Shown in pieces: positions 1-11,000 of a stretch of DNA of 25,000 bases. Source of the DNA: Tubiluchus corallicola (taxonomy: Eukaryota > Priapulida > Priapulimorpha > Priapulimorphida > Tubiluchidae); assembly GCA_030141605.1 (NCBI GenBank), contig JAQGDQ010001546.1:1-25000 (forward strand). Direction: 5' to 3'. The position numbers were made by a program, and so were the translations under genes. How positions within the stretch are numbered: the stretch's first letter is position 1; every line of letters begins with the position of its first letter. The notes beneath the pieces are model-generated. The model worked only from the letters and a program-made list of their open reading frames with translations. It was not told the origin of the DNA and did no database searches.

Positions 1-181
<181 letters not shown>

Positions 182-918
182 TACTTACTTAGAAGTGTAC
201 GTGCTGTACTTTCTGATTACACATGTTTAATAATTATTTTGATAACTTGACAAAATTTTTGTGAAACCATGATAAATTCTTCACGAAAAGCTTTTTTCTT
301 AAGTTCTAGCCAACACATAAGAAAATATGTAAAAAGGAACATTTTGTAGTCCACTTGTGACAGCAGCAAATTCGAATTATTCATCAAAAGAATGTGTAAC
401 ATGTGCAAGATGTAGCCACAAGAGCCGATTAATTAGTAAATAGTAAAACGAACGTTTATTAAATGAGCATCAGGTTAGATAAGAATTCGTAAAGATCAAA
501 TCCAACAATGCATGACTTCTACAGCATGATTAGCGCGCTGAAACAATGAGGGAAATCTTTGTAATTGCACACATTAAAATATTAGCCATAGATAAGAGCC
601 TGTCACAGACGGTGTTCAATTGATGTTGATAATTTTGTCAAATATAAAAGTGTCTCTCCAACACTCAAAAATTTTATTTTATTTTTAATGGAATATTTTA
701 TTGCGTTGTAATCTATAGTGCTGTATTGTTTAAAGTTTGCACACTATATGTAAATTTTAAATGAGTGTTAATGAATAAAATTAAGTTAAATTAAATTAAA
801 ACATGATCAGTTGCTCTACAGACAGAGTACAGAGAATCATAATCATTGCTGTATATAGGGACCTTTCACACTGTTGTATACCAGCCATTTTCTCCCTTTG
901 TAGAACGTGAGTGTGAAC
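182..918. other. AT-rich intergenic stretch, no gene seen
   Basis: Only short, low-complexity open frames occur here and none resembles a known protein. A TTAAATTAAA-like simple stretch lies near 782-800. I see no RNA gene or element ends. Confidence 0.6.
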
Positions 919-926
919 CCCTAGTG

Positions 927-1326
927 CAGGGGTGTGCAAATTATCTGACTAGCTGGGCCACATTAAACATTCCCGCAATTTCTGTGGGCCACATGCAGTT
1001 TGGTCAAGGAGCCAAGTACAGTAGGACCTGATAACGATTTTTTTGCACACATCACCACTACTGCACTACTACACTCAAGAAACTATTTTAGAAGTTATTA
1101 AAATCTATATTAAAAACCAAATATTTCGTCATGTCCGACAGTGACATTAAGTGACAATGGTCTTGTAAGGGTTAATGCCATCCGATCTAGAGGAAAAAAC
1201 TACCCGCACTATCTTTGCGATATTGGCGCGGACTTCAGCTGGATCGTGTGGGCCGCACTTTCATTACGTTGACAAACCTCTTCGCGGGCCGCAAGTGGCC
1301 CGCGGGCCGCAGTTTGCACACCCCTG
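927..1326 (+). mobile_element. Non-autonomous hAT-type DNA transposon, copy 1 (400 bp)
   Basis: The element starts CAGGGGTGTGCAAA and ends TTTGCACACCCCTG, a perfect 14-bp terminal inverted repeat of the CAGGGG...CCCCTG type common in hAT (Charlie-like) elements. The same 8 bases, CCCTAGTG, stand immediately outside both ends (919-926 and 1327-1334); an 8-bp target duplication is the hAT hallmark. The inside has GC-rich GGGCCGC stretches near the right end and no transposase frame, so it depends on an enzyme made elsewhere. A relative in the opposite orientation lies at 16448-16840. Confidence 0.92.
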
Positions 1327-1423
1327 CCCTAGTGAGTCACGAACAGAGGTCGAGAATCCTTGCACTATGTGACTGAGAAAGAAACCACAAAGCAATGAAG
1401 CCTTTTCTTGACACTTTTGTTGT

Positions 1424-1769
1424 GCGCACGTGCAGTTGTATCTCAAAGGTTAAGTGTACCGCAGCAACGCATCTTAACTACAACCGTCACGTGACATGTG
1501 CATAAAGCGAAGCCGTCTGCCGCATCAGTTCAGTAGCTTCAGTTTTTTTACGTGGACTTCACTTAATAATGCACTAGTCTGTGTGTAGAGTGATTTACTA
1601 GCAGGATCTTGCTTGGGAACAAGAAAAAATGAACTAGGTAGGGTTCTAGTTAGCTGTTAAAAATCTTACTATTACAATAGTATGGTTTGCTAGGCATTGT
1701 CAAGTGTACACAAATGTGTTGCCTGATACACTTAACCTTTGACCTTTTCACGATCATCATCAATCGCTG
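1424..1769 (+). repeat. Interspersed repeat with inner 15-bp inverted repeat, copy 1
   Basis: Two blocks here recur at 21097-22341: about 1424-1580 and 1665-1769. A 15-bp inverted pair, CAAAGGTTAAGTGTA at 1444-1458 and its complement at 1727-1741, brackets the core. The similarity to the other copy continues outside this pair on both sides, so these motifs are not clearly the element ends and I see no target duplication. The family is unknown; a short DNA transposon derivative is the likeliest reading. Confidence 0.6.
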
Positions 1770-1949
1770 AAACTGAAAAGATTTATTGATTATATTTTCT
1801 TATTTACTTACACTTTCTAGATGTTGTCAAACCAGCCTCTAATTTTTTTAATCGGGTGAGGAGGGTTTCTGCATCTTTTGCATCTTTCAGGTACCAAAGG
1901 ATGAGTCTCGATGAATATTGAACCAATCTGAAAGAAGCAGTGAGCTCAC

Positions 1950-2134
1950 CTACCCATCAAATGATTTTATAACTTAAAGATCTACTTTCTTGATTTTATA
2001 ACAACTTTTGCTGACAGATGGCAACACAAAAGCAGTCAATAAACGTAACCTGAAAATAACATTCTCGTCTAACCATCAAATAATTTTACATCTTAAATAT
2101 CTGCTTTGTTGTTTTATGCTGATAGGTGGCAGCA
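1950..2134 (+). repeat. Imperfect direct duplication, two units
   Basis: The block at 1950-2033 (CCATCAAATGATTTTA, then a TCTACTTTCTTG-like part, then GACAGATGGCAACA) is repeated with changes at 2069-2134 (CCATCAAATAATTTTA, then TCTGCTTTGTTG, then GATAGGTGGCAGCA). The two starts are about 119 bases apart. The second unit has small deletions. There is no coding sign. Confidence 0.6.
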
Positions 2135-2369
2135 GCAGGGGTTGTGATATAAATATTTAAGTACCAGCTATTTTAAGTTGTTTACGATGGATTATTCTTT
2201 GGACGGATTTCCATCTAGTGAATGGAAATGAACAATGTTCTTTTTGTCACGGGACAACTTGGAACAGAAATTTGTTAATTTTTGTCACGAGACAAATTTT
2301 TGAGACATATCTGCAAGATGTGTGTTAGACTTATGAGTTCTTTGAGTTCACTGCTCCGATCACAGACGA

Positions 2370-2590
2370 TTAGAAGCTGTGCAAGACAACCATAGACATA
2401 GACATAGAAACCAAACCATTACATATTTTTATGTACATCAATTATTCTGTACCATATTATACGTTGTTTCTGTACAGTTCACTACTAATACTGGCCGACT
2501 TGGTAGTATCATGTTTTTCGCCATCCCTTCCCAATTAGACAGATTATACTATTTTTATGTCAGGGATGAATAAATTTGATTTGATTTTCG
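2370..2590 (+). repeat. Possible retroposon 3' end
   Basis: The stretch ends with ATGAATAAATTTGATTTGAT followed by TTTC, a short repeated GATTT-type tail after an AATAAA signal. This resembles the 3' ends of many invertebrate SINEs and LINEs. No reverse transcriptase frame or tRNA-like head is visible, so this is a weak call resting on the tail alone. Confidence 0.3.
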
Positions 2591-2606
2591 AATGTTGTAA
2601 AATACT

Positions 2607-2780
2607 ATAAATTTACAATGATTTGACAATAAAATACACAAAAATACAAACGAACATGGGAGAAAGTGTGGCAAAAAATCATAGGGTGGTTGACTCGATA
2701 GCCTTTGGTATTTCGCCACCCCTTCTCCCATGTCCGTTTGTATTTTTGTGTATTTTATTGTCAAATCATTGTAAATTTAT
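2607..2780. repeat. Near-perfect inverted repeat (hairpin, MITE-like)
   Basis: A 58-base arm at 2607-2664 is repeated as its reverse complement at 2723-2780 with one mismatch. Weaker pairing continues inward for roughly another 25 bases, leaving a small loop around 2690. The arms begin ATAAATTTACAATG; a TA lies at both outer ends, as expected for a Tc1/mariner-type insertion, but one dinucleotide is poor evidence. Because of the palindrome the same short peptide can be read from both strands; it is not a gene. Confidence 0.85.
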
Positions 2781-4173
2781 GGAGAAAAATAAAATTACTA
2801 TTAGTATAGTTGATATAACTAAAAATAAGCACACCCTTCTTGCCTAGAAGTGTCAGATTCTTTGGTGGGCACATCTGATTTCGTTTCTCAGGTAGGGCAG
2901 ATGATAACATGATAAATGGCAAAATAGATAAACACCCAAATCGTTTTTCTCTTAGGTATTATTCTAAGTAAGATTTGCTTTGCTTAAGATCTCCTTACTT
3001 TTACAGATCGTAGTAATCTTAACCCCTTCTTCTTATTCATTCTTACCCACAGTTCGTGTACCTATCCAGCAATTTTCTGAAAGTGTGCAAAGGATTCAAA
3101 TCTATTTTTTCTAAACTTTTCATAAATATACAATTACCTATTTATTTTGTCTCTGGCAGCTACTCGACTATTATATTTAATTATAGTGTGAAGTACGGTA
3201 TCCTTTTTTGCGTTTGCCATTCGTGGAGTATTAAAATCACACAACACAGCGAAGTACGCAGAGCAACCACAGCAGGCAAAAACCAGAAAGTAGCAGTACC
3301 ACGAGCACGTGGGTTTTGTTTACTTTAACGACGTAATTTAGAGTTAACCGTTGGTTGGTTAATCATTTATCAGTACGGAAGAGAATCTTTGTATGAAAAC
3401 TAAGGTATGCAGTACTTCATCTGGTTGTTAAGACAGAGTTGGTTTTTGTTAGCTGTAGCCGTTTCTAATTTATTTTTTCCAATATACACGATGTTCGCAA
3501 AACTTCTTTATTGGAAACACTTAAAATCGATGACTAGCTTTGTCATTTCGGTGCCTTGGTACACGTGTTTTTCCGTCACTTCGTTCAGTGCTTGAAGTTG
3601 AAAACTAGAAACTGTGTGAGAAATTTGTGTTTGAGAAAAAATTTTCACGCTAATTTGGAGGTTTATTTACGGTTCACGCGCTGCAGAATCCACCATAGGT
3701 TTGCAACATTTGCCGCAGTGTAAATTTCAGTCGTCCATCTTGATCGAATTTTTTATTAGTATTATTACGATAGTTCAAAGGGTAGTACGCTACCAGGTAA
3801 TTAATAAATTCAACGAGCTTTCTAAAGTTAAACTTTTTGTATTGCTCAATTGCAAGTCGTGAAATCCATTTTGATAAACTATAACTGTAGAGGCAAGTGA
3901 GCCCAATTCAAAGCAGTCTATGGGTTTTTGACGAGCAAAATGTTGCGACCATTGGACCAATTTGCAGGATGATAAATCCTTATACACTGAAATTTTTTGA
4001 ACGAGTTGTAATAGCAAGCTTGATATTCTGAAATTTGTCATGCTAACCTATGATAGACACAATTCAATTCAAAATTCTTATTTGACAAAAATAAGATGGG
4101 TTGGACATTCAGTTGATCACGTTGTAAAACTGTTCTAAATTCTGACCATGTTGTTTTTTCTCTTTATGACTAA
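2781..4173. other. No gene recognised
   Basis: AT-rich sequence with short open frames only. One + strand frame at 3056-3328 (90 codons) has no familiar motif and no supporting context. I see no clear element ends in this stretch. Confidence 0.5.
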
Positions 4174-4443
4174 CTGCGTGTACAGACTTGCGAGTTTGAT
4201 TGCCTAGTAACTCGCAAGCATGTTCAGACTAGAGAGCAAAACTTCTTGGGAGTTACTCTGTGACAGTAAGCGCGAACTGACGCTCCTCTATTCGTTGCGA
4301 GAAGTATCGAGAGTCACTCACTCTGGTCAGTAACTCGCAGCAAATGTCGCAGACTTTGCAACATCTTGCTGACATTAGCTTGTAAAACATTTCACACTTG
4401 CAAATTTGCTGTCAGAGAGAAACTCGCAAGTCTGAATGCGCTC
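4174..4443 (+). mobile_element. PIF/Harbinger-like MITE (about 270 bp)
   Basis: CAGACTTGCGAGTTT at 4183-4197 is repeated as its perfect reverse complement at 4420-4434. The inverted repeat extends outward with mismatches (a shared GCG...T pattern). TAA occurs on both sides, at 4171-4173 and 4444-4446, matching the 3-bp TWA target duplication of PIF/Harbinger elements. Internal copies of the same motif, such as AACTCGCAAG near 4210, suggest internal rearrangement. There is no coding capacity. Confidence 0.65.
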
Positions 4444-4997
4444 TAATGTTTTTGTACATTCTGCGCAGTGGCATATCAACCAATAGGCTAACTAGACTAT
4501 AGCCAGAGCGCCAAAGTTTGAGGGCGTCACATTTTAGAAAAAATGCTCATTTTCCTCGGAAAGTGTGTTTATTTTCATATTCATGTAAAGGGGACATTTT
4601 ATAACACACCACAGGCATTTACTGAGCACAGCTTTTACATAAACCACATAAAGAACAGGTGCAAGGTATTACACAACAAGCAGTTGTGCAGCCTTCTTGC
4701 ATGTAAACTATGCAAATACATGTAATTAATAATGACCACGTAGAAACTAGGTTAATAGTGTGTCTAATACACCACAAGTAATTGTTTAATCTCCTATTAC
4801 ATAAATAACCATAAATTTGCAATAGAGATGGGTGGGACAGCTTAGGGCATGATACACCCATGATTTGTGTCTTGTCTGTGTTGCGGTTGATTAACGTTCT
4901 TGTTTCTGTGCGTTTAGTCAAAGAATTTGTTGAAACGAGAACAACGGGGCATCTGCTTGCTAGACGATCTACAGTCTTCCTTCGCAGAAAACTGGCA
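4444..4997 (+). other. 5' flank and probable 5' UTR of RTCA
   Basis: This holds the sequence upstream of the RTCA start. No clear TATA box or initiator stands out. The frame of exon 1 stays open upstream as far as an ATG at 4860, but the family's N-terminus matches only from 4998. An antisense open frame (4619-5032) has no recognisable protein features. Confidence 0.4.
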
Positions 4998-5042
4998 ATG
5001 GCGGAACCCTTGGTTGAAATAGATGGAAGCATGAAAGAAGGG
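4998..5042 (+). CDS. RTCA: RTCA exon 1 (start codon, residues 1-15)
   Basis: Encodes [15 protein letters not shown], which lines up residue by residue with the N-terminus of animal RTCA (an MAxPxVEVDGS-type start). The GTGAGAGC donor follows directly and the intron phase is 0. The ATG has G at +4 but C at -3, a middling start context. Confidence 0.93.
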
Positions 5043-8000
5043 GTGAGAGCATTTTAATGTTTTAGTACCTGATTAGGCTGTTATAGGGTTATTGATTTTT
5101 ATCTGGAGATAACGACTTTTTATCCATTACTACATATTGGTACTTGAAGGAAACGCCAAACCTTCTGGAAAGTTGGGTTTATTTGAATGTTCATGAAAAA
5201 TGTTAGAAGGATTTAGTAATAAAAGTGTGATAAGTGCCTCGTGTAATTAATAAAATTACTTTAGAGTTGTAATCGTTTCACTCCTGACCGCTTCCCGTTT
5301 TGAACACCCATTTTTCCACCAATGATGTCATTTTGAACACCCATTTTTCCACCAATGACGTCATTTGTCGGTTAAAGAAAAGCAGCGTGCTGTCAGTCTC
5401 TCAAACGCTAGCCTTGTTTTGCTTAGCCTGCTCATTATACAGTCGAACCTCGTTATACCCTGTCCCCTGTCTAACTGTCCAGTACAGTCAACCCTCGTTA
5501 AACCGGACTAATTGGGGGGTGAGGTGGTCCGGTTTAGCCGATTGTCCGATTTATCCGATATGCCTATATATGGTCTATATTTTACAGGAATGATCACCTT
5601 AATAAGGCCTATATACATTGCACTATATACTATACTGTATATTAGTTTAAAATAGTTAACCTGTGAGGATAAAGAAATTATTGTACAGTTGGTAGGCCGT
5701 GTTGTGTTTAGTGCTCCGGCTCGGACGGAAATCGGTCAGTTTCCTTTACCACGGATGACGGCCGTCTTATCCGATATCCGGGCTAACGGGGTCCGGTTTA
5801 ACGAGGGTCGACTGTATTATGACGTTGTTTGTTGGCTAAAGAAAGGCAGCCTGTTGTCAGTCTCTCGAATGCTACCCTTGTTTTGCTTAGCCTGCTCATT
5901 ATACAGTCGAATTTAGTTATACCCCGCCCCCTGTCTAACTGTCCAGTATTACTAAGTTGGTAGTGGATGGGTGCATATTTTTATTATCAGCAGTTATCTA
6001 ATTAACTAATATTTCACAAGATTTCTTCTGCACGTTATGTTACGTAAAAGTTTTACAATGTACCGCTGTAGAACTACACCAGAATGTACAGTATAACACG
6101 TGTGTGATGGTCCAGTATCACTGGTCAGTTTCACTTGAGGAGTGTGATAGCTGTTTCGATCGTCGTATGGGGATCCTATTATCTTCATGTACATGTTAAA
6201 TTGTTTATTGTCTCTGTCTGGGAATGTCGTCTGTGCGACACTGTCATGCAAGAAATCTGTAAGCTGTGACTGACAGTGTGGACTGTTGTACCGCCAGTGA
6301 ACACTCAGCAAGACCCGGGTAGATCGCCAGTATTCTGGGGAAAGGGTTTTCCTTTTTTGTGCGTTGATGCTCATTGTCATTTTTTTGAATATTTGGAATC
6401 TTATTAAATTTGTTATGTGTCATGTCTTTACTTGTTTATTGAGAATCGGATAAAATGTCGTTAACCAATGAAAAGAAAACAACCCACATATTATTTAGGA
6501 AAACTGCGAACAAAGTATTTATTCCCATGAACATTTCATGAACTTATCTTAAAATTAGCATACACCTTTCGGCACACGCTACGTCAAAAGGTGGTCTTCG
6601 GGTACCTGTGGCCCTTCAAACCCGAACTATCACAACGTGTAGATATAATAATATTTTACTGTTTGTCACATATTAAAATTAACTAGGAAACAAAGTAGAG
6701 GTTATTCAGCAGAACTGCTTTCATAATAATGATCCTCACGCTACCATCATCATCATCATCACCATCATCACGTAGAAACTGAAGTATCATTTGCCACTGA
6801 AGTCATTAAAAAATTTAGCCGAGTATTATTAGGTAATAAAACAGGCTTGAACTAACAATTCAAATGAACCTGTTTTGCATTTTGAGTTAGCAAGTAACGT
6901 GTCTCATTATAGATTAAGAATACAAGTATTTACCAAGAAAGATTGTCTAAATATTCATAACTTTCTAAACCAAACTTTGATACTAAAGTTTAAAAAACAA
7001 AAAACACTTTATTATAAGATTTTATCAAATTCATAATAGCTATAATCACTATAACAAAGCCACAAAATTACGTAGTTTTTATAATTATCATAAAAAAATT
7101 GAAAATGTTTGATGATACCGCCAACCTCCGCTTCTAACTAGTCGTGATCATTTCACGTTATGCGCTCTCGTTTTAAACGTCCATCGATGTCGTTCATCGG
7201 CCGAAGAAACGCAGCGTACTGTCAAGAGTATAACAAGTTTCTTACGAATAATTACATAGCTAATTTTGTAGCATTTTTGCGTGAATATTTGGTAAGTTGC
7301 AGAAGTTTTTGAATTAGTTTAACCAACACGCTCTTACGGAAAGCCACGATGTGCTTACAAAATGTTACAAAGTCCTCCAGTTTCTTCATAATTTTTAAGT
7401 GAATATGCGGCAACCACGGCACCTGAAAATTTTCGTACGGTGATGGTTTACGGTTATGCTTGATCAGGGATTTTACTGAAACCGAAATTTATGAAACATA
7501 GGAAAACGATACCGACAGGAAACCGAACCGAAACATTTTTGCAAAATCACCTACCATTAAAACTGAAAAAAGAAAATTTTAAAATAAGTAAAATATATTG
7601 TTTTTTGTTTGTTTGCTTTATTGGTGTAGTGCAAAGTTACTGATGAAAAATTCTAATACAAAAAAAACAAGGAAGTTTATAGTATAGAACCTCGAATTTG
7701 ATGGAGTGGCTTACATTAGAAATGCGTTACAATGTTTTTGTGTTTAAGAATCCTTAATGATTAACGTTTAAAAGTTATAACGCTTCATTAAAATAAAGAA
7801 ATTTTATTTTGTACATATTTTGTTACCTATTTTTCTTTTATTATAAAATTAAATGCGATTTTGCTCAAGTAAATTCAAACATGGGTTGATATTTTTGGTC
7901 GATTAGGCCTGGACACCCTGAAACTTCACAGTGGTCAGCACTGAAGATATGCCGCATTGCCGGTAAAAGCAAGTCACAAGTGTTACGTAAATGAAATTTT

Positions 8001-11000
8001 TGTTTCATTTGAACTATTTTAGCCAACATTTTTTCCGCGGTTTTTGGCGCTAGGAGAAAAGAAAAGGTAGATTGGATAAATACTAGTAAAACCTTGGAAA
8101 AATGCTACTGAAATTATCCAAAATTTCGTTACTTTTATTAAATTTTGCCTACAGTTAACCAAGAGTATAATTATCGGTAACTACCGCATGCTTTATGAAC
8201 AGTTATTTGTGACGTACCCAACATAATAATTGACTTGATTTTTCCTTTAAAACCTGTTCTGTTTAGTCGTACTTAATTTCGTGACCATGCTAGGTTAATA
8301 TTTCTATACTTTTTTGTCGACAGTTACAAGAATTGTACCTTTACTTTTCGTTTAGGGAGGACAGATTCTACGCGTTGCCACGGCGCTCAGCTGTCTTCTA
8401 CAGAAGCCGATCAAAATATTCAATATCAGAGCCGGACGAGACAAACCTGGTTTAAGGTGTGGAATTGTAGCAATGTTGTCTTATTTAGCTCCAGCAAGCA
8501 AGTTGGATTGCTAAACGCTGGTATTACGTGCGATGAATCTAAATATGAATGAACAGAGGAATGTCCTCGTTGACAAATAAAAGCAATAATGCTATAACAC
8601 TCTCTCTCTCTCTCCAAGTGAAGCGTAGGAGTTACGTGTTGAAAGAAATCACGTTTTATGTTACTTTACAGGCCGCAGCATTTAACAGGGCTACAGTTGG
8701 TCAACAGCTTGTGTCAAGGTCAACTGGAGGGCGCCAAGGTCGAGTCGACGGTTGTTACGTTTAGACCGGGACGAATTAAATCCGGAAATTTTTCCGCCGA
8801 CACGAAAACAGCCGGGTATGTGTACTAAAGTGTTGAGTTTGTTTCCATGTTAGGAATGTTTGCAAATGATCGATTATTCGAAGCTTCGTATCAAATAACT
8901 ACGTAGCCATTGTGTGCTCTCCTTAGGCAATTCCAGTTTCCGTAGGCCAGAGAATTAAGTAGGAAAATTCGATACACTGATCGCAGAGGGTGATTTCTAA
9001 TAACCCATCTATACACTCATCACTTATTAGTTCTGATGAGAGGGCTTCAGTCCTGCTGTGGATTAGGGGAACTAATCAGACTGCCATTGATTGTAGAAAT
9101 TAGCCCATCACCAAAAGTTGAACAGTTTTTCATTTAGACTAAATGATGGGGATGAGTTTCCAGATTTAATTACCAGAAAATAGAATTTTTTTAGCAAACA
9201 GTCTGTATATTGTTGTCAGTTTCATCGTCGTCGTCGTCATTATTATTTGTGCGTTTCTTTTTCAGAAGCGTGTGCTTACTCATGCAGGTATCTCTGCCCT
9301 GTTTACTTTTTGCCGACGGTCCTGCGGAAGCGGTGCTGAAGGGAGGGACGAATGCAGAATTTGCCCCTCAGATAGACTACTTTGATCAGGTATTCGTCGA
9401 ATGGCGAAAAAACTTTTTCTGAAATATGAAAATTTGTGCGTTTGTTGTTTGTTTATATTTACGTTTTCTCACTATTCCTGTACAGATCAGCCTTGTGGGT
9501 TTTGTCGCTTTTGCATCTAAACTTTTCTAAATGACTTCCTACATTTATACGATAAACGAAGACCGGACGATTGACTAGACTCATCTCATTTGAATTTAAT
9601 GTCCAAAATATACGTTTTCTTGCCTATAAAAGTTACCAATTGTTTCTTATATTTGAGCAATTAGCTTAGAAAGTTAATTAACGGCAACTGAACACAGCTA
9701 TTGCTTACGTCAGAAACTAACTACAGTTTGTGCAATGGCAAGCGTCTTCCCTTGCGCATCAAGCACGTTTGCATAAGTGTTACGGTACTGTTTAAACACA
9801 TGATGTCATGAAAAATGGGCTCTACGTCATATGATGTCAGAAACTAACGCTGGAGTTCATGATCATGATTTTCACGGCACCGCCTTCTATTTGTCGGCCA
9901 CGCGAATGTGACAAAAAGATGCCACTGCCAATCTTAGTAGATTCACTGAGCCATGCGTGTCTTTGAAAATTTAACAAAATTTGAGTATCCGAGGTAATTA
10001 TTATTTAATCTAAGCTCTTATTTAAAATAAGCTGTTGTAGTTTTCAATATTTTTGAGCATTCTCTATTCTGAACTAATGTTTACACAATCATCCGGTTTT
10101 CCTTTAAAAGAAGACATAATTAATGACAGACGAGGTCAACTGTTGATGACATCACAAACTAACATGATTTTCAGCAGCAAAAAATATTCCACGAGCGTGT
10201 TACACGTGTTTGCAAAAGCAAAAATTGAATTACAGTGCTACTGTTAGATATTCAGTATGTTGTACTAAAACAAGGCAAGTTTTCAGATAAAAATTCAAAT
10301 TGCAAATTTACCACTGTACTCATGCATGAGGTGTTCAATGTGTGTAGCTCATCACAAATTAACACGTCTGAACTGAGAGGTACAGCACCTGTTTTTGTAT
10401 AATGTGTTTCCGAAATGCAGGCTCTAGTGCCCGTCTAACTAGTGAATGGCGAAATATAGGTAACAGCAAAGAACTAGTGGCGCGAATGTGAAATTGTGTT
10501 TGTGTGGTAATAATTCTTTCAGGTAAGTCATTTTTGGAAAAAAATAGTATGTTTTCTTTCGATATTTTAAAGAGTATATTGTTTTGACCTGCAGTTTAAA
10601 ATTGGGTCCGGTTTTGCTTTAATGGGAAAACCAGACCCAATCTTAAACTACATCTCAAAAGAGTCTGTCTGAAAATAACATGTAAGTGAACATACTGTTT
10701 TTTCAAGAATGTGAAAGAATTATTACCGCAGAAATCGAGTTTTGCTAGTTCTTCGCTGCCACATGAATTTCACCATTCGCTAGTTAGATAGGCACTTGGA
10801 AATGCGTTGCACGCAAAAAAAGAGATACTGTCTGTTCTCAGTTCAGATGTGGTTCAGTTGTGATGTAGTGCTCACATTCGAGCGCTCGTGGTTTTTGACG
10901 TAAACTTTGTCGAGTTTTGGTGTATCACAATGAATATCCTACAGTAGCGCTGTACTTCAATTTTCGCTTTTGCAAACACGTGCAACACTCGTGGAATGTT

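Larger units (their letters stand above)
5043..8355 (+). other. RTCA: RTCA intron 1 (3.3 kb), repeat-filled on its 5' side
   Basis: Donor GTGAGAGC, acceptor TTTAG. It contains the 33-bp tandem pair (5302-5363), the direct repeats and pogo-like MITE (5356-5948), a short CATCAT run (about 6745-6770) and a remnant near 7180-7220 resembling the 5356 direct repeat. From about 5950 to 8355 I see no further clear feature. An antisense open frame at 6006-6380 is unrecognised. Confidence 0.85.

Noticed and set aside
1175-1446. Short frames within and beside the first hAT element
   Set aside because: They read through non-coding transposon sequence, and similar peptides arise from the second copy at 16418-16615.
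4619-5032. Antisense open frame of 137 codons over RTCA exon 1
   Set aside because: It has Cys/Thr-rich low-information content, no recognised motif, and lies opposite a real exon.
6006-6380. Antisense open frame of 124 codons in RTCA intron 1
   Set aside because: No family features, splice context or transmembrane pattern; a chance frame is more likely.
9033-9080. CTGATGAG as a possible hammerhead ribozyme core
   Set aside because: No properly placed GAAA partner strand or cleavage triplet could be fitted; only a small hairpin remains.
9283-9292. CAG|GTATCT inside RTCA exon 4 as a splice donor
   Set aside because: The frame runs through it as LLMQVSLPC, matching the family, so the exon continues.
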